Positions 26,801-34,193 of a stretch of DNA of 64,000 nt are shown in pieces; positions within the stretch are counted from its first letter, which is position 1, and each line of letters starts with the position of its first letter. Both the position numbers and the translations under genes were made by a program. The notes beneath the pieces were generated by a model, which saw only the letters and a list, made by a program, of their open reading frames with translations, was not told the origin of the DNA and made no database searches. Source of the stretch: Clostridium sp. (GTDB lineage: Bacteria; Bacillota; Clostridia; Lachnospirales; Lachnospiraceae); NCBI GenBank assembly GCA_023664775.1, contig JAMPEW010000001.1, forward strand, positions 1-64,000, read 5' to 3'.

Positions 26801-28152
26801 AGGAACGGCTTGAAACAATATTTGAGGTATTCCAAATCGTTGATAATAAAAAGAACAATATCCATTCAGGGAACGGTGTCGGACTTGCTATCGCAAAGGG
26901 ACTTGCTGATATATTGAATGCTGACTTAGAAGCAGAAAGCGCCTATGGTGCAGGTTCGACCTTTACCCTTTCTGTAAATCAAACCGTGGCAGACAGCGGT
27001 ATGGTAAACTCCGCATCAAAGGTGGAGGAGACAGTGTCTAAGGAGGTAGCGGAAAAGCTTTGGCTTCCGGAGGTAAGTGTACTGCTTGTTGAGGATGATG
27101 AGGTAAGCAGACAGGTTGCGCAGAAGGTTCTTGGTCAGTTTGAGCTTAGGGTGGATGTTGCTACATCGGGTATTGGAGCCATAGACATGGTTTTAAATAA
27201 CGATTACGATGTAGTATTTATGGATTTGACACTTCCTATTATGAGTGGCGTAGATGCCATGAAGGAGATAAGGGAGCTTGATGGGAAGGAGTACAAAATG
27301 CTGCCTATTGTTTCCATGGATGCAGATGCCATAGGGGATAGTAATGACAAGTTTTTGGAGCAGGGCTTTACGGATACGCTTGTCAAGCCTATGGATATAA
27401 GGAGGGTGGCAGCCATATTTAAGGATTGTCTGCCTGAAAGTAAGCTGAAAGAAAAAACAAACGATATTGCGATATATATTCATGGTTCAAGATACAGGGA
27501 GGGCTTAGAAAAGCTTGCGGCGCATGTTGATGTTGAAAATGCGATAGAGCGTATTGGTGGAAGCATAGATGTATTTAACAGACTGGTCGTTGCATATTAC
27601 AATCAGAATGAGAGTGCACCTGATGAGCTCTCAAAAAAGCTTGAGAAGGATATAAGAGGCTTTAAGGCAAAAATTCATACGTTAAAGACAACAAGCACAA
27701 ATATCGGAGCGTTAAGTATTGCAAAGGAGGCGTCAAAGCTTGAGGCTGCCATTAACATAGGAAATAAGGAATATGTCAGGAGAAATTTAAGGGAATTTGT
27801 TAAAAAGTTGAGGGATATTCTGCAAATCATTCAGGAATATCTGGAATTTGTTGATACGGTGACTGGCATGACAGATGAGGAATATAATAAAAAGCTTGCT
27901 GAAGATAAGTCTTTAGCCGAGGATGACGGCGGCACTGGAACTACATTAAATAAAGAAGCATTAGAAAGCATAAAGCAATATGCAGTTGATAATGACTTTG
28001 AGCTTCTTGATGCCACAATGGAGATGATATCCACTATGGAATTTGAGGGGGAGGATAAAGACTTTTTAGATGCGCTTGCTGAGGTTGTGACCGCAAGAAA
28101 CAGTGATGCAATTGTGGAGCTTGTTACAACTTATGTAAACTTAAAATTATAG
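23890..28152 (+). CDS. Very large hybrid two-component protein with Reg_prop propeller and degenerate kinase core
   Basis: 1420 residues. A signal/anchor segment (about 10-25) precedes an extracellular two-bladed set of Reg_prop repeats (units such as GYIWVGTDGGLYR, GRVWIGTDNYGLF, GLWIATDNGLCF) and a Y_Y_Y domain (about 650-740). A membrane segment lies at about 753-773. The dimerisation region reads YLANMSNEIKTPINVMMAKA: the expected phospho-His is Asn810. An ATPase domain follows (KRLLENSVKYT, GNGVGLAIAKGLADIL). The receiver is complete (Asp1112 in FMDLTLPIMSG, LVKPMD), and an Hpt-like domain has His1263 in IHTLKTTSTNIGA. So the later phosphorelay sites are intact while the first His is missing. 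It may form heterodimers, act by another His, or be a pseudokinase. Confidence 0.88.
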   Translation: MNIHKTIKKIAAVQVLLVVCLFLLQEDITVAKDSFIADYIQTIYDSKSGIASNEVNCLYQSSSGYIWVGTDGGLYRSNGYEFSSVNLWDMDRTDVYSVNCITQDTKGRVWIGTDNYGLFYIENGETHHFQTEYYDGIKTIYRVCENENGNLYVATSRGLYMCAGTLDGELSLFPIANEAGSGKYTDMVTFGNEIWAINNNNIFVIDEMGNRSVIDIGELSFDEFTCISVVGNYIYVGTSGNDILVFKDKSSFEVVSIGIDGINKIMQDSERRTWICADNGIGFFRADGQFYKINNSQIDNYLSDIIQDYEGNYWISSTRMGVLMLAKSKFSDYNIKSGMQEAMTNCVYIHGGNKYIGTDDGLFIYNSDNEQESNELTDMLQGVSIRHIMRDSTGRIWISTHRRYGVVMVQRDNTISTLTRGAGLPSMATNCTYELNDGRIAVATEEGIAIIGNDGVVADTYDTSDGMDANNVLCFYQDGGVLWCGTDGGGISCLTLATGQIVNYNTEDGLNSNVVTAIKKGKEGLWIATDNGLCFYNESFRTVSNVDFSNSVYDLVVRGNVVWVIGSKGVLLTNEEELLGSQGIAGRPFDKSDGLTKDINTLCHSTIDANGILYVCCNNGICTLDTRETWYNDVAPKIRVTAIDVDGTRYEYDDLSDGLVVDSNTARITVYFAVFSFTNRNNISVEYFLDGFDENPIIISGSNTMEAVYTNLDGGEYQFRIKAYNGDGKMCDEEVAFQIEKQKSFFEKSASRYFILMTMLLGICLIIYAVFRVRKILISNSEEIEKLSKEHEQAVKSSSVKNDYLANMSNEIKTPINVMMAKADELLQLHVEDDEYKKSILSIYETGGEILDKVDDIILLAKIEAGKVDVVNEKYSVTTMIYELSELVMQSIGEKTVKFFVEIGDIFADNVVGDQEKIKNILKRLLENSVKYTKDGSITLSVDCYEYTDKSNKNAVNFVFTVSDTGIGIQEERLETIFEVFQIVDNKKNNIHSGNGVGLAIAKGLADILNADLEAESAYGAGSTFTLSVNQTVADSGMVNSASKVEETVSKEVAEKLWLPEVSVLLVEDDEVSRQVAQKVLGQFELRVDVATSGIGAIDMVLNNDYDVVFMDLTLPIMSGVDAMKEIRELDGKEYKMLPIVSMDADAIGDSNDKFLEQGFTDTLVKPMDIRRVAAIFKDCLPESKLKEKTNDIAIYIHGSRYREGLEKLAAHVDVENAIERIGGSIDVFNRLVVAYYNQNESAPDELSKKLEKDIRGFKAKIHTLKTTSTNIGALSIAKEASKLEAAINIGNKEYVRRNLREFVKKLRDILQIIQEYLEFVDTVTGMTDEEYNKKLAEDKSLAEDDGGTGTTLNKEALESIKQYAVDNDFELLDATMEMISTMEFEGEDKDFLDALAEVVTARNSDAIVELVTTYVNLKL

Positions 28153-28156
28153 AACA

Positions 28157-28190
28157 AGGGGCTTGCCATACTGCGGCAGCCCCTATTTTT
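28157..28190. terminator. Terminator between the hybrid kinase and aroC
   Basis: AGGGGCTTGCC (28157-28167) pairs with GGCAGCCCCT (28175-28184) with one bulged T, then ATTTTT on the plus strand. Serves the plus-strand gene and possibly the convergent aroC. Confidence 0.8.
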
Positions 28191-29286
28191 AACTGTATAT
28201 TTTTATGAGGTTATCAAGCCTTGCAGTTGCATTTATCATCATAAGGTCAAGTAATGTAATTGCGCACATTGCCTCAACTACCACAACGGCGCGTGGACCG
28301 ATGATTGGGTCATGGCGTCCTTTTATCGCAATTTCAGTTTCTTCGTGTGATGAGGTTATTGTCTGCTGTTTTTTATATATGGACGGAGTGGGTTTGAAGG
28401 AAGCCCTTACAAGGATATCGCCGCCGTCGCTTATGCCGCCCAATGTACCGCCTGAATGATTTGTAGCTTTAATTGGTTTTCCATCTTTAATTCGAAAGGC
28501 ATCGTTATTTTCTGAGCCCTTGGCACGCTGAACAAGGATGCCGTCGCCTATTTCAACTGCTTTCACGGCGCCGATGGACATGACTGCTTTCCCAAGACTG
28601 GCATCAAGCTTATCAAATACAGGCTCGCCTATGCCTGCGGGAACACCGCTTATGATACATTCAACTGATGAGCCTATGGAATCTTTGTCAGCCATGACTT
28701 CTTTTAGAAGCAATGTTGCAGCTTCTGCGGCAGCAGGGTCAGGCATATAGTGCGGGTTGTTAAATAATTCTTCTTTTTGAAATTTTGAATAATCAATTAT
28801 AATATCACCTATAGAGCGTGTATAGGATAAGAGATGAATGCCAAGGGTATTTAAAACCTTGGAGGCAATTGCACCTGCGGCAACCCTGCCGACAGTTTCC
28901 CTGCCTGAGGAACGTCCTCCGCCTCTGTAATCCCTGAAACCGAATTTTTCATCAAATCCAAAATCTGCATGTCCGGGTCTATAGCAGTATGCGATATTTC
29001 CGTAATCCTTTGATTTTTGATCTTCATTGTAAATAATAAGAGAAATAGGAGTGCCCGTTGTTTTTCCATCAAAAACGCCTGATAAAATCTGAACTGTGTC
29101 CGATTCGTTTCGCTTTGTTGAAAAATCACTTTGTCCCGGCTTTCTTCTATTTAAAAATAGCTGGATATCCTCCTCGGAAAGCGGCACATTTGACGGACAA
29201 CCGTCAACAACTACGCCAAGTGCCCGTCCATGAGATTCCCCCCACGTACTTATTTTAAAAATATTGCCATATGTAGAACCAGCCAT
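28189..29286 (-). CDS. aroC: Chorismate synthase
   Basis: 365 residues. Starts [20 protein letters not shown], with [59 protein letters not shown] and the C-terminal [18 protein letters not shown]. It converts 5-enolpyruvylshikimate 3-phosphate to chorismate with reduced FMN. Encoded alone on the minus strand but near the AroE-AroK fusion gene at 31841. A minus-strand promoter lies at 29431-29459 and AAAGGGGA precedes the start. Confidence 0.97.
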   Translation of the reverse strand: MAGSTYGNIFKISTWGESHGRALGVVVDGCPSNVPLSEEDIQLFLNRRKPGQSDFSTKRNESDTVQILSGVFDGKTTGTPISLIIYNEDQKSKDYGNIAYCYRPGHADFGFDEKFGFRDYRGGGRSSGRETVGRVAAGAIASKVLNTLGIHLLSYTRSIGDIIIDYSKFQKEELFNNPHYMPDPAAAEAATLLLKEVMADKDSIGSSVECIISGVPAGIGEPVFDKLDASLGKAVMSIGAVKAVEIGDGILVQRAKGSENNDAFRIKDGKPIKATNHSGGTLGGISDGGDILVRASFKPTPSIYKKQQTITSSHEETEIAIKGRHDPIIGPRAVVVVEAMCAITLLDLMMINATARLDNLIKIYS

Positions 29287-29345
29287 AATAAAATCCCCTT
29301 TATAAGATAAATCATATTTTGGAAAAAATAATACAAAAATATCCG

Positions 29346-29374
29346 TTGACTTAAGTGGAAACCATATATATAAT
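29346..29374 (+). promoter_or_regulatory. Sigma-A-type promoter toward the patatin gene
   Basis: TTGACT (29346-29351), 17-base spacer, TATAAT (29369-29374), leaving a leader of about 120 bases that contains a short GTCGT/ACGAC hairpin. Confidence 0.6.
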
Positions 29375-29430
29375 TACCTATATGTTCGTCGTTTTACGAC
29401 ATTTTAAATCACAGAAAATATATCATTAAT

Positions 29431-29459
29431 ATATTATATCCACAAATAGTAATTGTCAA
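29431..29459 (-). promoter_or_regulatory. Sigma-A-type promoter of aroC
   Basis: On the minus strand TTGACA (29454-29459), 17-base spacer, TAATAT (29431-29436). It faces away from, and lies inside, the leader of the divergent patatin gene. Confidence 0.6.
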
Positions 29460-29502
29460 TGACGATAATTATGTTTACAAACTTAGAAAAGGATGAGGGG
29501 TA

Positions 29503-30351
29503 ATGAGTAAGCTTGGACTTGTATTGGAAGGCGGCGCATTAAGAGGGATTTTTACTGCAGGTGTTCTTGACTTCCTTCTTGAACAAAATGTATTTTTTAA
29601 GTACGTGGTTGGTGTATCTGCCGGTTCGGGCAATGCGGTAAACTTTGTAGCGCGTCAGATTGGCCGTTCAAAAAAGGTCATAACCCATGAAGATACAAAA
29701 CCGTATTATGGCGTGGGGCAGCTAAAGGAGAGCAGAAAGCTGCTTAATCTTGATGTGCTTGTTGATGATTATGCACTTAATGTTTTTCCTTTGGATTTTG
29801 ATGCATATTTTGCCTCCGATACATTTTGTGAGTGTGTTGTTACAAATTGTATTACAGGGGAAGCTGAATATTTATCCAGTGACGGCGATAGGGACAGGCT
29901 TCTTCTTAACTGCAAGGCATCCTGTGCAGTACCATTTGCATGTCAGCCGGTTCTTATAGATAATGTGCCATATTTAGATGGCAGTCTTGCTGACGGTATT
30001 CCCATAGAGCATGCCATGAAGCAGGGGTGTGACAAGCTCGTTGTTGTTTTGACAAAGCCTGAAGGAAGCTCGGCAACCGATTATTCGAAGATTAAAAAAG
30101 TTATAGGACTAAAATATCAGAAGAAATATCCTAATTTGTGTAATACAATGATTTCAAGAAAGGCATCATATGATAAACAGATGGAGGCATTGCTTGCACT
30201 TGAAAGGGAGGGTAAGGCATTAATTTTAAGACCGAAGGATAATACTGTAGGACATTTTGAAAACGACAGCTCAAAGCTTAATGAATGTTATGAGATGGGC
30301 TATAAATACATGGAAGAACAATTTGAAAAATTGAAAGAGTTTATGATGTAA
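29503..30351 (+). CDS. Patatin-like phospholipase
   Basis: 282 residues. Oxyanion-hole motif LEGGALRGIFTAGVLD at 7-22, nucleophile Ser in VGVSAGSGNAV (GxSxG), and the catalytic Asp in YLDGSLADGIPIEHAM (DG[GS]). This Ser-Asp dyad is typical of bacterial patatin/RssA-type lipid hydrolases. Cytoplasmic, without a signal peptide. The next gene is a lipid acyltransferase 12 bases downstream, so the pair probably acts on membrane lipid turnover; that is inference. GGATGAGGGG precedes the ATG. Confidence 0.88.
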   Translation: MSKLGLVLEGGALRGIFTAGVLDFLLEQNVFFKYVVGVSAGSGNAVNFVARQIGRSKKVITHEDTKPYYGVGQLKESRKLLNLDVLVDDYALNVFPLDFDAYFASDTFCECVVTNCITGEAEYLSSDGDRDRLLLNCKASCAVPFACQPVLIDNVPYLDGSLADGIPIEHAMKQGCDKLVVVLTKPEGSSATDYSKIKKVIGLKYQKKYPNLCNTMISRKASYDKQMEALLALEREGKALILRPKDNTVGHFENDSSKLNECYEMGYKYMEEQFEKLKEFMM

Positions 30352-30363
30352 GCGGGTGGAAAA

Positions 30364-31086
30364 ATGTTAAATTTACGGTTTAAATATGTTGTTGTTTCAA
30401 GCGGATTATTTGTCCTTTGGGCAGTTCCAAAGGCGAATAAAATGATTAGGGAAAAGGAAAACTATAGCCCTGAGATTCGCTATGAGCATGCCAAATGTAT
30501 CATGAATCATTTGCGGAAAAGGGCGCGCACAACAACAGTAGTTACAGGAAAAGAAAATATACCTTCTGACGGCGGATGTATTTTTTATTCAAATCATCAA
30601 GGAAAGTATGATGCATTAGGAATTTTACTTGCACTGGATAAGCCATGCGGAATGCTTTTCGGAAAGGTACAGGCAAGCAGGCTGTTAAGCAGGCAGGTGG
30701 TAGGTCTTGTTGAGGGCGTTGTGATAGATCTTACGGATCCCAGAGATGAAGTGAAGGCCATCAGAAAAGTTACGGAGGAAGTGGGAAAAGGCCGTGATTT
30801 TCTTATTTTTCCTGAGGGTGGTTACACAGATAACAAAAATAAGCTTCAGGAATTTCACACAGGCTGTTTTAGCTGTACATTAAAGACGAAAACACCCGTT
30901 GTGCCCGTTTGTATTTATGATTCATATAAATCCATGAACAGCAATACCTTTGAGAAGGTTGAAACGCAGGTGCATTTTTTAAAGCCGATATATTATGATG
31001 AATATAATGGTATGAAAAAGCCTCAGCTTGCACAGCTTGTCAAGGACAGGATACAGGAAAAGCTAAATGAAATTGAAGGAGCGTAA
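30364..31086 (+). CDS. plsC: 1-acyl-sn-glycerol-3-phosphate acyltransferase-like protein
   Basis: 240 residues. The acyltransferase signature NHQGKYDALG (NHx4D) lies near residue 79, followed by VEGVVIDLTDPRDEVKAI and FPEGGYTDNKNKLQEFHTGC (the FPEG substrate motif). An N-terminal hydrophobic segment (FKYVVVSSGLFVLWAVP) can anchor it in the membrane. The family adds the second acyl chain in phosphatidic acid synthesis. The plsC symbol is by family; other PlsC-like acyltransferases exist. Co-transcribed with the patatin gene. Confidence 0.8.
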   Translation: MLNLRFKYVVVSSGLFVLWAVPKANKMIREKENYSPEIRYEHAKCIMNHLRKRARTTTVVTGKENIPSDGGCIFYSNHQGKYDALGILLALDKPCGMLFGKVQASRLLSRQVVGLVEGVVIDLTDPRDEVKAIRKVTEEVGKGRDFLIFPEGGYTDNKNKLQEFHTGCFSCTLKTKTPVVPVCIYDSYKSMNSNTFEKVETQVHFLKPIYYDEYNGMKKPQLAQLVKDRIQEKLNEIEGA

Positions 31087-31097
31087 GGTTACATGGT

Positions 31098-31124
31098 AAA
31101 TGTCAATCGTAAATTTTGACATTT
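31098..31124. repeat. Perfect palindrome after plsC
   Basis: AAATGTCAA (31098-31106) and TTGACATTT (31116-31124) are perfect complements around 9 bases. The right arm contains a TTGACA. There is no U-run, so an operator or a promoter-overlapping palindrome is as likely as a terminator. Confidence 0.45.
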
Positions 31125-31155
31125 CTCATTCGCGTAAATGTGATATAAAAAAGTG

Positions 31156-31184
31156 TTTACAGTGAGCAGTTGTTGTGTTATTAT
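31156..31184 (+). promoter_or_regulatory. Sigma-A promoter of rpsO
   Basis: TTTACA (31156-31161), 17-base spacer, TATTAT (31179-31184); transcription would begin just before the structured leader. Confidence 0.65.
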
Positions 31185-31192
31185 AAGCAAAG

Positions 31193-31238
31193 CCATCACT
31201 TAGTTATCGGCTCACTCCGACCATAACCCGGTGATAGG
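31193..31238 (+). promoter_or_regulatory. Candidate S15 autoregulatory leader of rpsO
   Basis: Stacked helices: ATCAC (31195-31199)/GTGAT (31231-31235), GTTAT (31203-31207)/ATAAC (31223-31227) and CGG (31208-31210)/CCG (31217-31219). The structure ends about 28 bases before the start and precedes an AGGAGG site. S15 is known to repress its own mRNA through such leaders in several lineages; the class is not assigned here. Confidence 0.5.
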
Positions 31239-31265
31239 ATATTATTAATTTTAGGAGGAAAAAAT

Positions 31266-31532
31266 ATGATAACAACTGAAATGAAGAAGGAAATTATTGA
31301 GAAGTACGGAAGATGTGAGGGCGACACGGGCTCACCTGAGGTACAGGTTGCACTTCTTACCGCAAGAATCAACGATTTAAATGGGCATTTCAAGGCTCAC
31401 CCAAAGGATCATCACTCAAGGAGAGGTCTTCTTAAGATGGTTGGTCAGAGAAGAAATTTACTTGCTTATCTCAAGAGCAAGGACATTGAGCGTTACAGAA
31501 CGCTTATTGAGAAGCTTGGACTTAGAAAGTAA
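31266..31532 (+). CDS. rpsO: 30S ribosomal protein S15
   Basis: 88 residues, typical length. [40 protein letters not shown] and [20 protein letters not shown] are the family signatures. S15 binds the 16S rRNA central domain at an early assembly step. An AGGAGG site lies 8 bases upstream. A very strong terminator follows, so it forms a single-gene unit. In many bacteria pnp is next; here two other genes and repeats intervene. Confidence 0.97.
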   Translation: MITTEMKKEIIEKYGRCEGDTGSPEVQVALLTARINDLNGHFKAHPKDHHSRRGLLKMVGQRRNLLAYLKSKDIERYRTLIEKLGLRK

Positions 31533-31542
31533 GACATGTTAT

Positions 31543-31600
31543 GGCTGTCGCAGTAAGAATATTGATATCATAATATTCTTACTGCGGCAGCCTCTTTTTG
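31543..31600 (+). terminator. Long intrinsic terminator of rpsO
   Basis: Arms 31543-31563 and 31572-31592 pair over 21 bases with one G-U and an 8-base loop, followed by TCTTTTTG. The GGCTGTCGCA arm recurs elsewhere in the window. Confidence 0.9.
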
Positions 31601-31602
31601 AT

Positions 31603-31782
31603 TTATAGGAAATTTCACTGAATTTCTTATAAGGCAGGATAAAAAATTCTGCCAGGATGCGAACTGCAGTGGCGAAGGAACTTTGTTCTTTTATAAGAAA
31701 ACTCTCCGAACTTTCTTATAAGGCAGGATTAAAAATTCTGCCAGGATGCGAACTGCAGCGTTGAAGACGCATTGTTCTTTTA
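31603..31782. repeat. Two tandem copies of a two-hairpin intergenic repeat
   Basis: Unit 1 (31603-31692) and unit 2 (31691-31782) share TTTCTTATAAGGCAGGAT, AAAAATTCTGCCAGGATGCG, AACTGCAG and TTGTTCTTTTA. Each has two palindromes: TTATA-GAAA...TTTCTTATAA and GGCAGGAT...ATTCTGCC. Related copies lie at 33304-33376 and, inverted, at 59373-59501. With the rpsO terminator this explains the whole gap 31533-31840. Confidence 0.75.
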
Positions 31783-31840
31783 ACAGGAAATGTAGGTCTT
31801 TTCGTATGGATACGATGTTGTAAAAACTTGGAGGCGCAAT

Positions 31841-33280
31841 ATGAAAAAATATAATGTGATGGATTATGTTTTAGACGAATATAAGGATGTGGAAGCGGAA
31901 AAGTATATAGGGATTTTCGGCAATCCCATAAAGCATACCCTTTCCCCTGTGATACACGATACAATAAGCAGTGCTTTAAATTTGAAGGAAAGATACATTC
32001 CGTTTCACATAGAAAATAATTTGAATTTGGCTGTTCAGGATGCATTTGACAGGGGGATTTTAGGACTTAATATAACCGTTCCCCATAAGCAGAAGGTTAT
32101 GGAATGTCTTGTGGAGGTAGATGAGGCGGCAAAAACGATAGGCGCAGTCAATACACTTGTTAGAACCAAGAATGGATATGCAGGGTATAACACAGATATG
32201 CCGGGACTTGCCAAGGCGATAGAGAGCGAGGGAATAAGTCTTGAAAATAAAAGCATCATAATTCTTGGTGCAGGCGGTGCGGCAAGGGCAGCCGTCTATA
32301 TGTGCATAAAATATGGAGCAAAAAAGGTTTACATAATTAACAGAACGATAGAAAATGCAAGGAAAATTGCTGATGACATGGAATCTGCTTTTTGTGTTGA
32401 TGACAGCAGTGGGAAAAAATGTAAATGCTCTGTATATGTCGTTGCTGCGGACAAATATAAGGAAATACCAAATGATAAATATATTTTTATTCAATGTACA
32501 TCCGTGGGGCTTCACGAGGGCGATGGGCTTCCGGTTGTAGATGATGAAAAATTTTATAAAATGGCTCTGTTTGGAGTGGATTTAATCTATAACCCTGCAA
32601 AAACACCGTTTATAAAGCTTTTGGGCAGCCTTGGCATAAAAAATATGAATGGGCTTAAAATGCTTTTGTATCAGGGCATTATGGCTAATGAACTGTGGAA
32701 TAAAAATGCTGTTGATAAAGATACGGCAGACAAAGTGTACAGGGCACTTTGTACGGCAGCTTACGGCTCAGGGAATAATATTGTCTTAGTCGGCTATATG
32801 GGTTCGGGAAAAACAACAATAGGCAAATATATTTCACGTGAGCTGGGATATGAATTTATAGATACGGATGAATATATTGTGAAGAAAGAGGGAATGTCAA
32901 TCAATGACATATTTTCTAAAAAGGGGGAGGAATACTTCAGAAAGCTTGAAACCGATACTGTAAGGGAATTAGGCGCAAGCTTACATAATGCAGTGATAGC
33001 GACAGGCGGAGGACTTCCTCTGAGAGACGAAAATAAAAAGCTGCTTAAAGATTTGGGAACGGTTTATTATCTTAAAACAGAAGCAGATACTATTTTTAGG
33101 AGGATTTCGGGAAATGAGGACAGACCGCTTCTTCTGTGCGAAAATCCATATGAAAGAATATGTAGTATGTTAAATGAAAGAGAGCCTGATTATCAGCTTG
33201 CTGCTGATGTCCTGATTTATACTGATAATAAGAGCGTGGAGGATGTGGCAAGGGAGATTTATAATAGCCGTAAAAAATAA
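31841..33280 (+). CDS. Fused shikimate dehydrogenase and shikimate kinase
   Basis: 479 residues. Residues 20-300 are AroE: IGIFGNPIKHTLSPVIHDTI, LGLNITVPHKQKVME with the catalytic Lys, GAVNTLVR, GYNTDMPGL and the NADP-binding ILGAGGAARAAVYM. From about residue 312 the chain becomes AroK: NIVLVGYMGSGKTTIGKYIS (P-loop), FIDTDEYIVKK, FRKLETDTVREL and VIATGGGLPLRDENK. Together they carry out two consecutive shikimate pathway steps: 3-dehydroshikimate reduction, then phosphorylation of shikimate. The joint has no stop or frame change, so it is a true fusion. About 20 extra N-terminal residues are present. aroC lies 2.5 kb away on the other strand. Confidence 0.93.
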   Translation: MKKYNVMDYVLDEYKDVEAEKYIGIFGNPIKHTLSPVIHDTISSALNLKERYIPFHIENNLNLAVQDAFDRGILGLNITVPHKQKVMECLVEVDEAAKTIGAVNTLVRTKNGYAGYNTDMPGLAKAIESEGISLENKSIIILGAGGAARAAVYMCIKYGAKKVYIINRTIENARKIADDMESAFCVDDSSGKKCKCSVYVVAADKYKEIPNDKYIFIQCTSVGLHEGDGLPVVDDEKFYKMALFGVDLIYNPAKTPFIKLLGSLGIKNMNGLKMLLYQGIMANELWNKNAVDKDTADKVYRALCTAAYGSGNNIVLVGYMGSGKTTIGKYISRELGYEFIDTDEYIVKKEGMSINDIFSKKGEEYFRKLETDTVRELGASLHNAVIATGGGLPLRDENKKLLKDLGTVYYLKTEADTIFRRISGNEDRPLLLCENPYERICSMLNEREPDYQLAADVLIYTDNKSVEDVAREIYNSRKK

Positions 33281-33303
33281 TCTGTTATCTTACGTTTTTT
33301 TGT

Positions 33304-33376
33304 TTTACAGGAAGGTTCTTTGGACTTTCTTGTAAGGGAGGATTAGAACTACAGTATTGGTCGCGCTTTGTTTAAA
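33304..33376 (+). repeat. Diverged copy of the two-hairpin repeat
   Basis: TTACAGGAAGGTTC...GGACTTTCTTGTAAG, then GGAGGATTA and GAACTACAG align with the 31603 units, but the GGCAGG/CTGCC hairpin is deleted. Lies just after the AroE-AroK gene. Confidence 0.5.
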
Positions 33377-33385
33377 AAAATGTAC

Positions 33386-33414
33386 TTGTTAATTGTTGCG
33401 GATTGTGTTATTAT
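33386..33414 (+). promoter_or_regulatory. Promoter of the coiled-coil repeat gene
   Basis: TTGTTA (33386-33391), 17-base spacer, TATTAT (33409-33414). Leader of about 125 bases. Confidence 0.55.
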
Positions 33415-33421
33415 GTGATAC

Positions 33422-33504
33422 ACGCATATATCAGAAAGTGCATGTATTGCCACCCATACATGATATGCGTTTGTAATTAAGATTTCATTTTATTACCACC
33501 CATA
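33422..33504 (+). promoter_or_regulatory. Structured leader with a repeated CCACCCATA motif
   Basis: ACGCATAT (33422-33429)/ATATGCGT (33463-33470) and CATGTAT (33441-33447)/ATACATG (33456-33462) form a hairpin with an asymmetric bulge whose 8-base loop is TGCCACCC. The motif TATTRCCACCCATA occurs in the loop (33445-33458) and again at 33491-33504. Role unknown. Confidence 0.45.
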
Positions 33505-33544
33505 AGATGAAGCACGTTGTTAATAATCGGAAGAAGGTGAGATC

Positions 33545-34165
33545 ATGAGTGACAGTGAAAAGCTTGATTTGATTTTGACGGGAGTAATTGACTTAAATAC
33601 AAGAATGTACAGGGTTGAGGAAGAGCTTAAAGAGGTCAAGGAAGAGATAGCAATCCTGAAGGAGGAGCTTAAAGAGGTCAAAGAAGAGATAGCAATCCTG
33701 AAGGAGGAGCTTAAAGAGGTCAAGGAAGAGGTAGCAATCCTGAAGGAGGAGCTTAAAGAAGTCAAGGAAGAGGTAGCAATCCTGAAGGAGGAGCTTAAAG
33801 AAGTCAAAGAAGAGATAGCAATCCTGAAGGAGGAGCTTAAAGAAGTCAAAGAAGAGATAGCAATCCTGAAGGAGGAGCTTAAAGAGGTCAAGGAAGAAGT
33901 AAATCTTTTAAAAGACAGAATGGACAATGTTGAGAAGGGGCTTAAAGAAGTCAAGGAGGAACTCACAAAAACCAGCCTCATAATTGAAAATGAGCTTCGT
34001 GTCAACATTCAAAGAATAGCAGAAGGACATCTTGATTTATCAAGGAACATGCATGATGTTATTAGACCAAATAATGAGATGGAAGTGCTTGTAGTAAGAG
34101 TTGGGGTTTTAGAAACAGAGGTAAACTATATAAAAAAGAATTTACATATGAATGTTGTAAAGTGA
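33545..34165 (+). CDS. Coiled-coil protein built from 14-residue tandem repeats
   Basis: 206 residues. Residues 26-123 are seven units of EELKEVKEEIAILK (Ile/Val variation, the last unit diverged to EELKEVKEEVNLLK). 14 residues are two heptads, so this should be one continuous parallel coiled coil. Flanking parts are a short N-terminal helix (SEKLDLILTGVIDLNTRMYR) and a C-terminal helical region (RIAEGHLDLSRNMHDVIRPN) that matches the tail of clostridial coiled-coil proteins of unknown role. No signal peptide. The ATG has GAAGGTGAG about 6 bases upstream. Confidence 0.75.
   Translation: MSDSEKLDLILTGVIDLNTRMYRVEEELKEVKEEIAILKEELKEVKEEIAILKEELKEVKEEVAILKEELKEVKEEVAILKEELKEVKEEIAILKEELKEVKEEIAILKEELKEVKEEVNLLKDRMDNVEKGLKEVKEELTKTSLIIENELRVNIQRIAEGHLDLSRNMHDVIRPNNEMEVLVVRVGVLETEVNYIKKNLHMNVVK
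33620..33913 (+). repeat. 42-bp in-frame tandem repeat, seven units
   Basis: Units of 42 bases such as GAGGAGCTTAAAGAGGTCAA... repeat six times almost perfectly and a seventh time with changes. Differences are mostly GAGGTC/GAAGTC and GAGATA/GAGGTA. The near identity implies recent copy-number change by slippage or recombination. Confidence 0.9.
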
Positions 34166-34193
34166 TTTTCAGTTGCTTACATACTTAAATTCG

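Noticed and set aside
33620-33913. Regular 42-bp units taken for a CRISPR array
   Set aside because: The units are contiguous, in frame and coding, with no spacers.
33520-34008. 162-codon frame on the minus strand opposite the coiled-coil gene
   Set aside because: It consists of SLTSLSSSFRIA-type repeats that are only the reverse reading of the 42-bp repeats.
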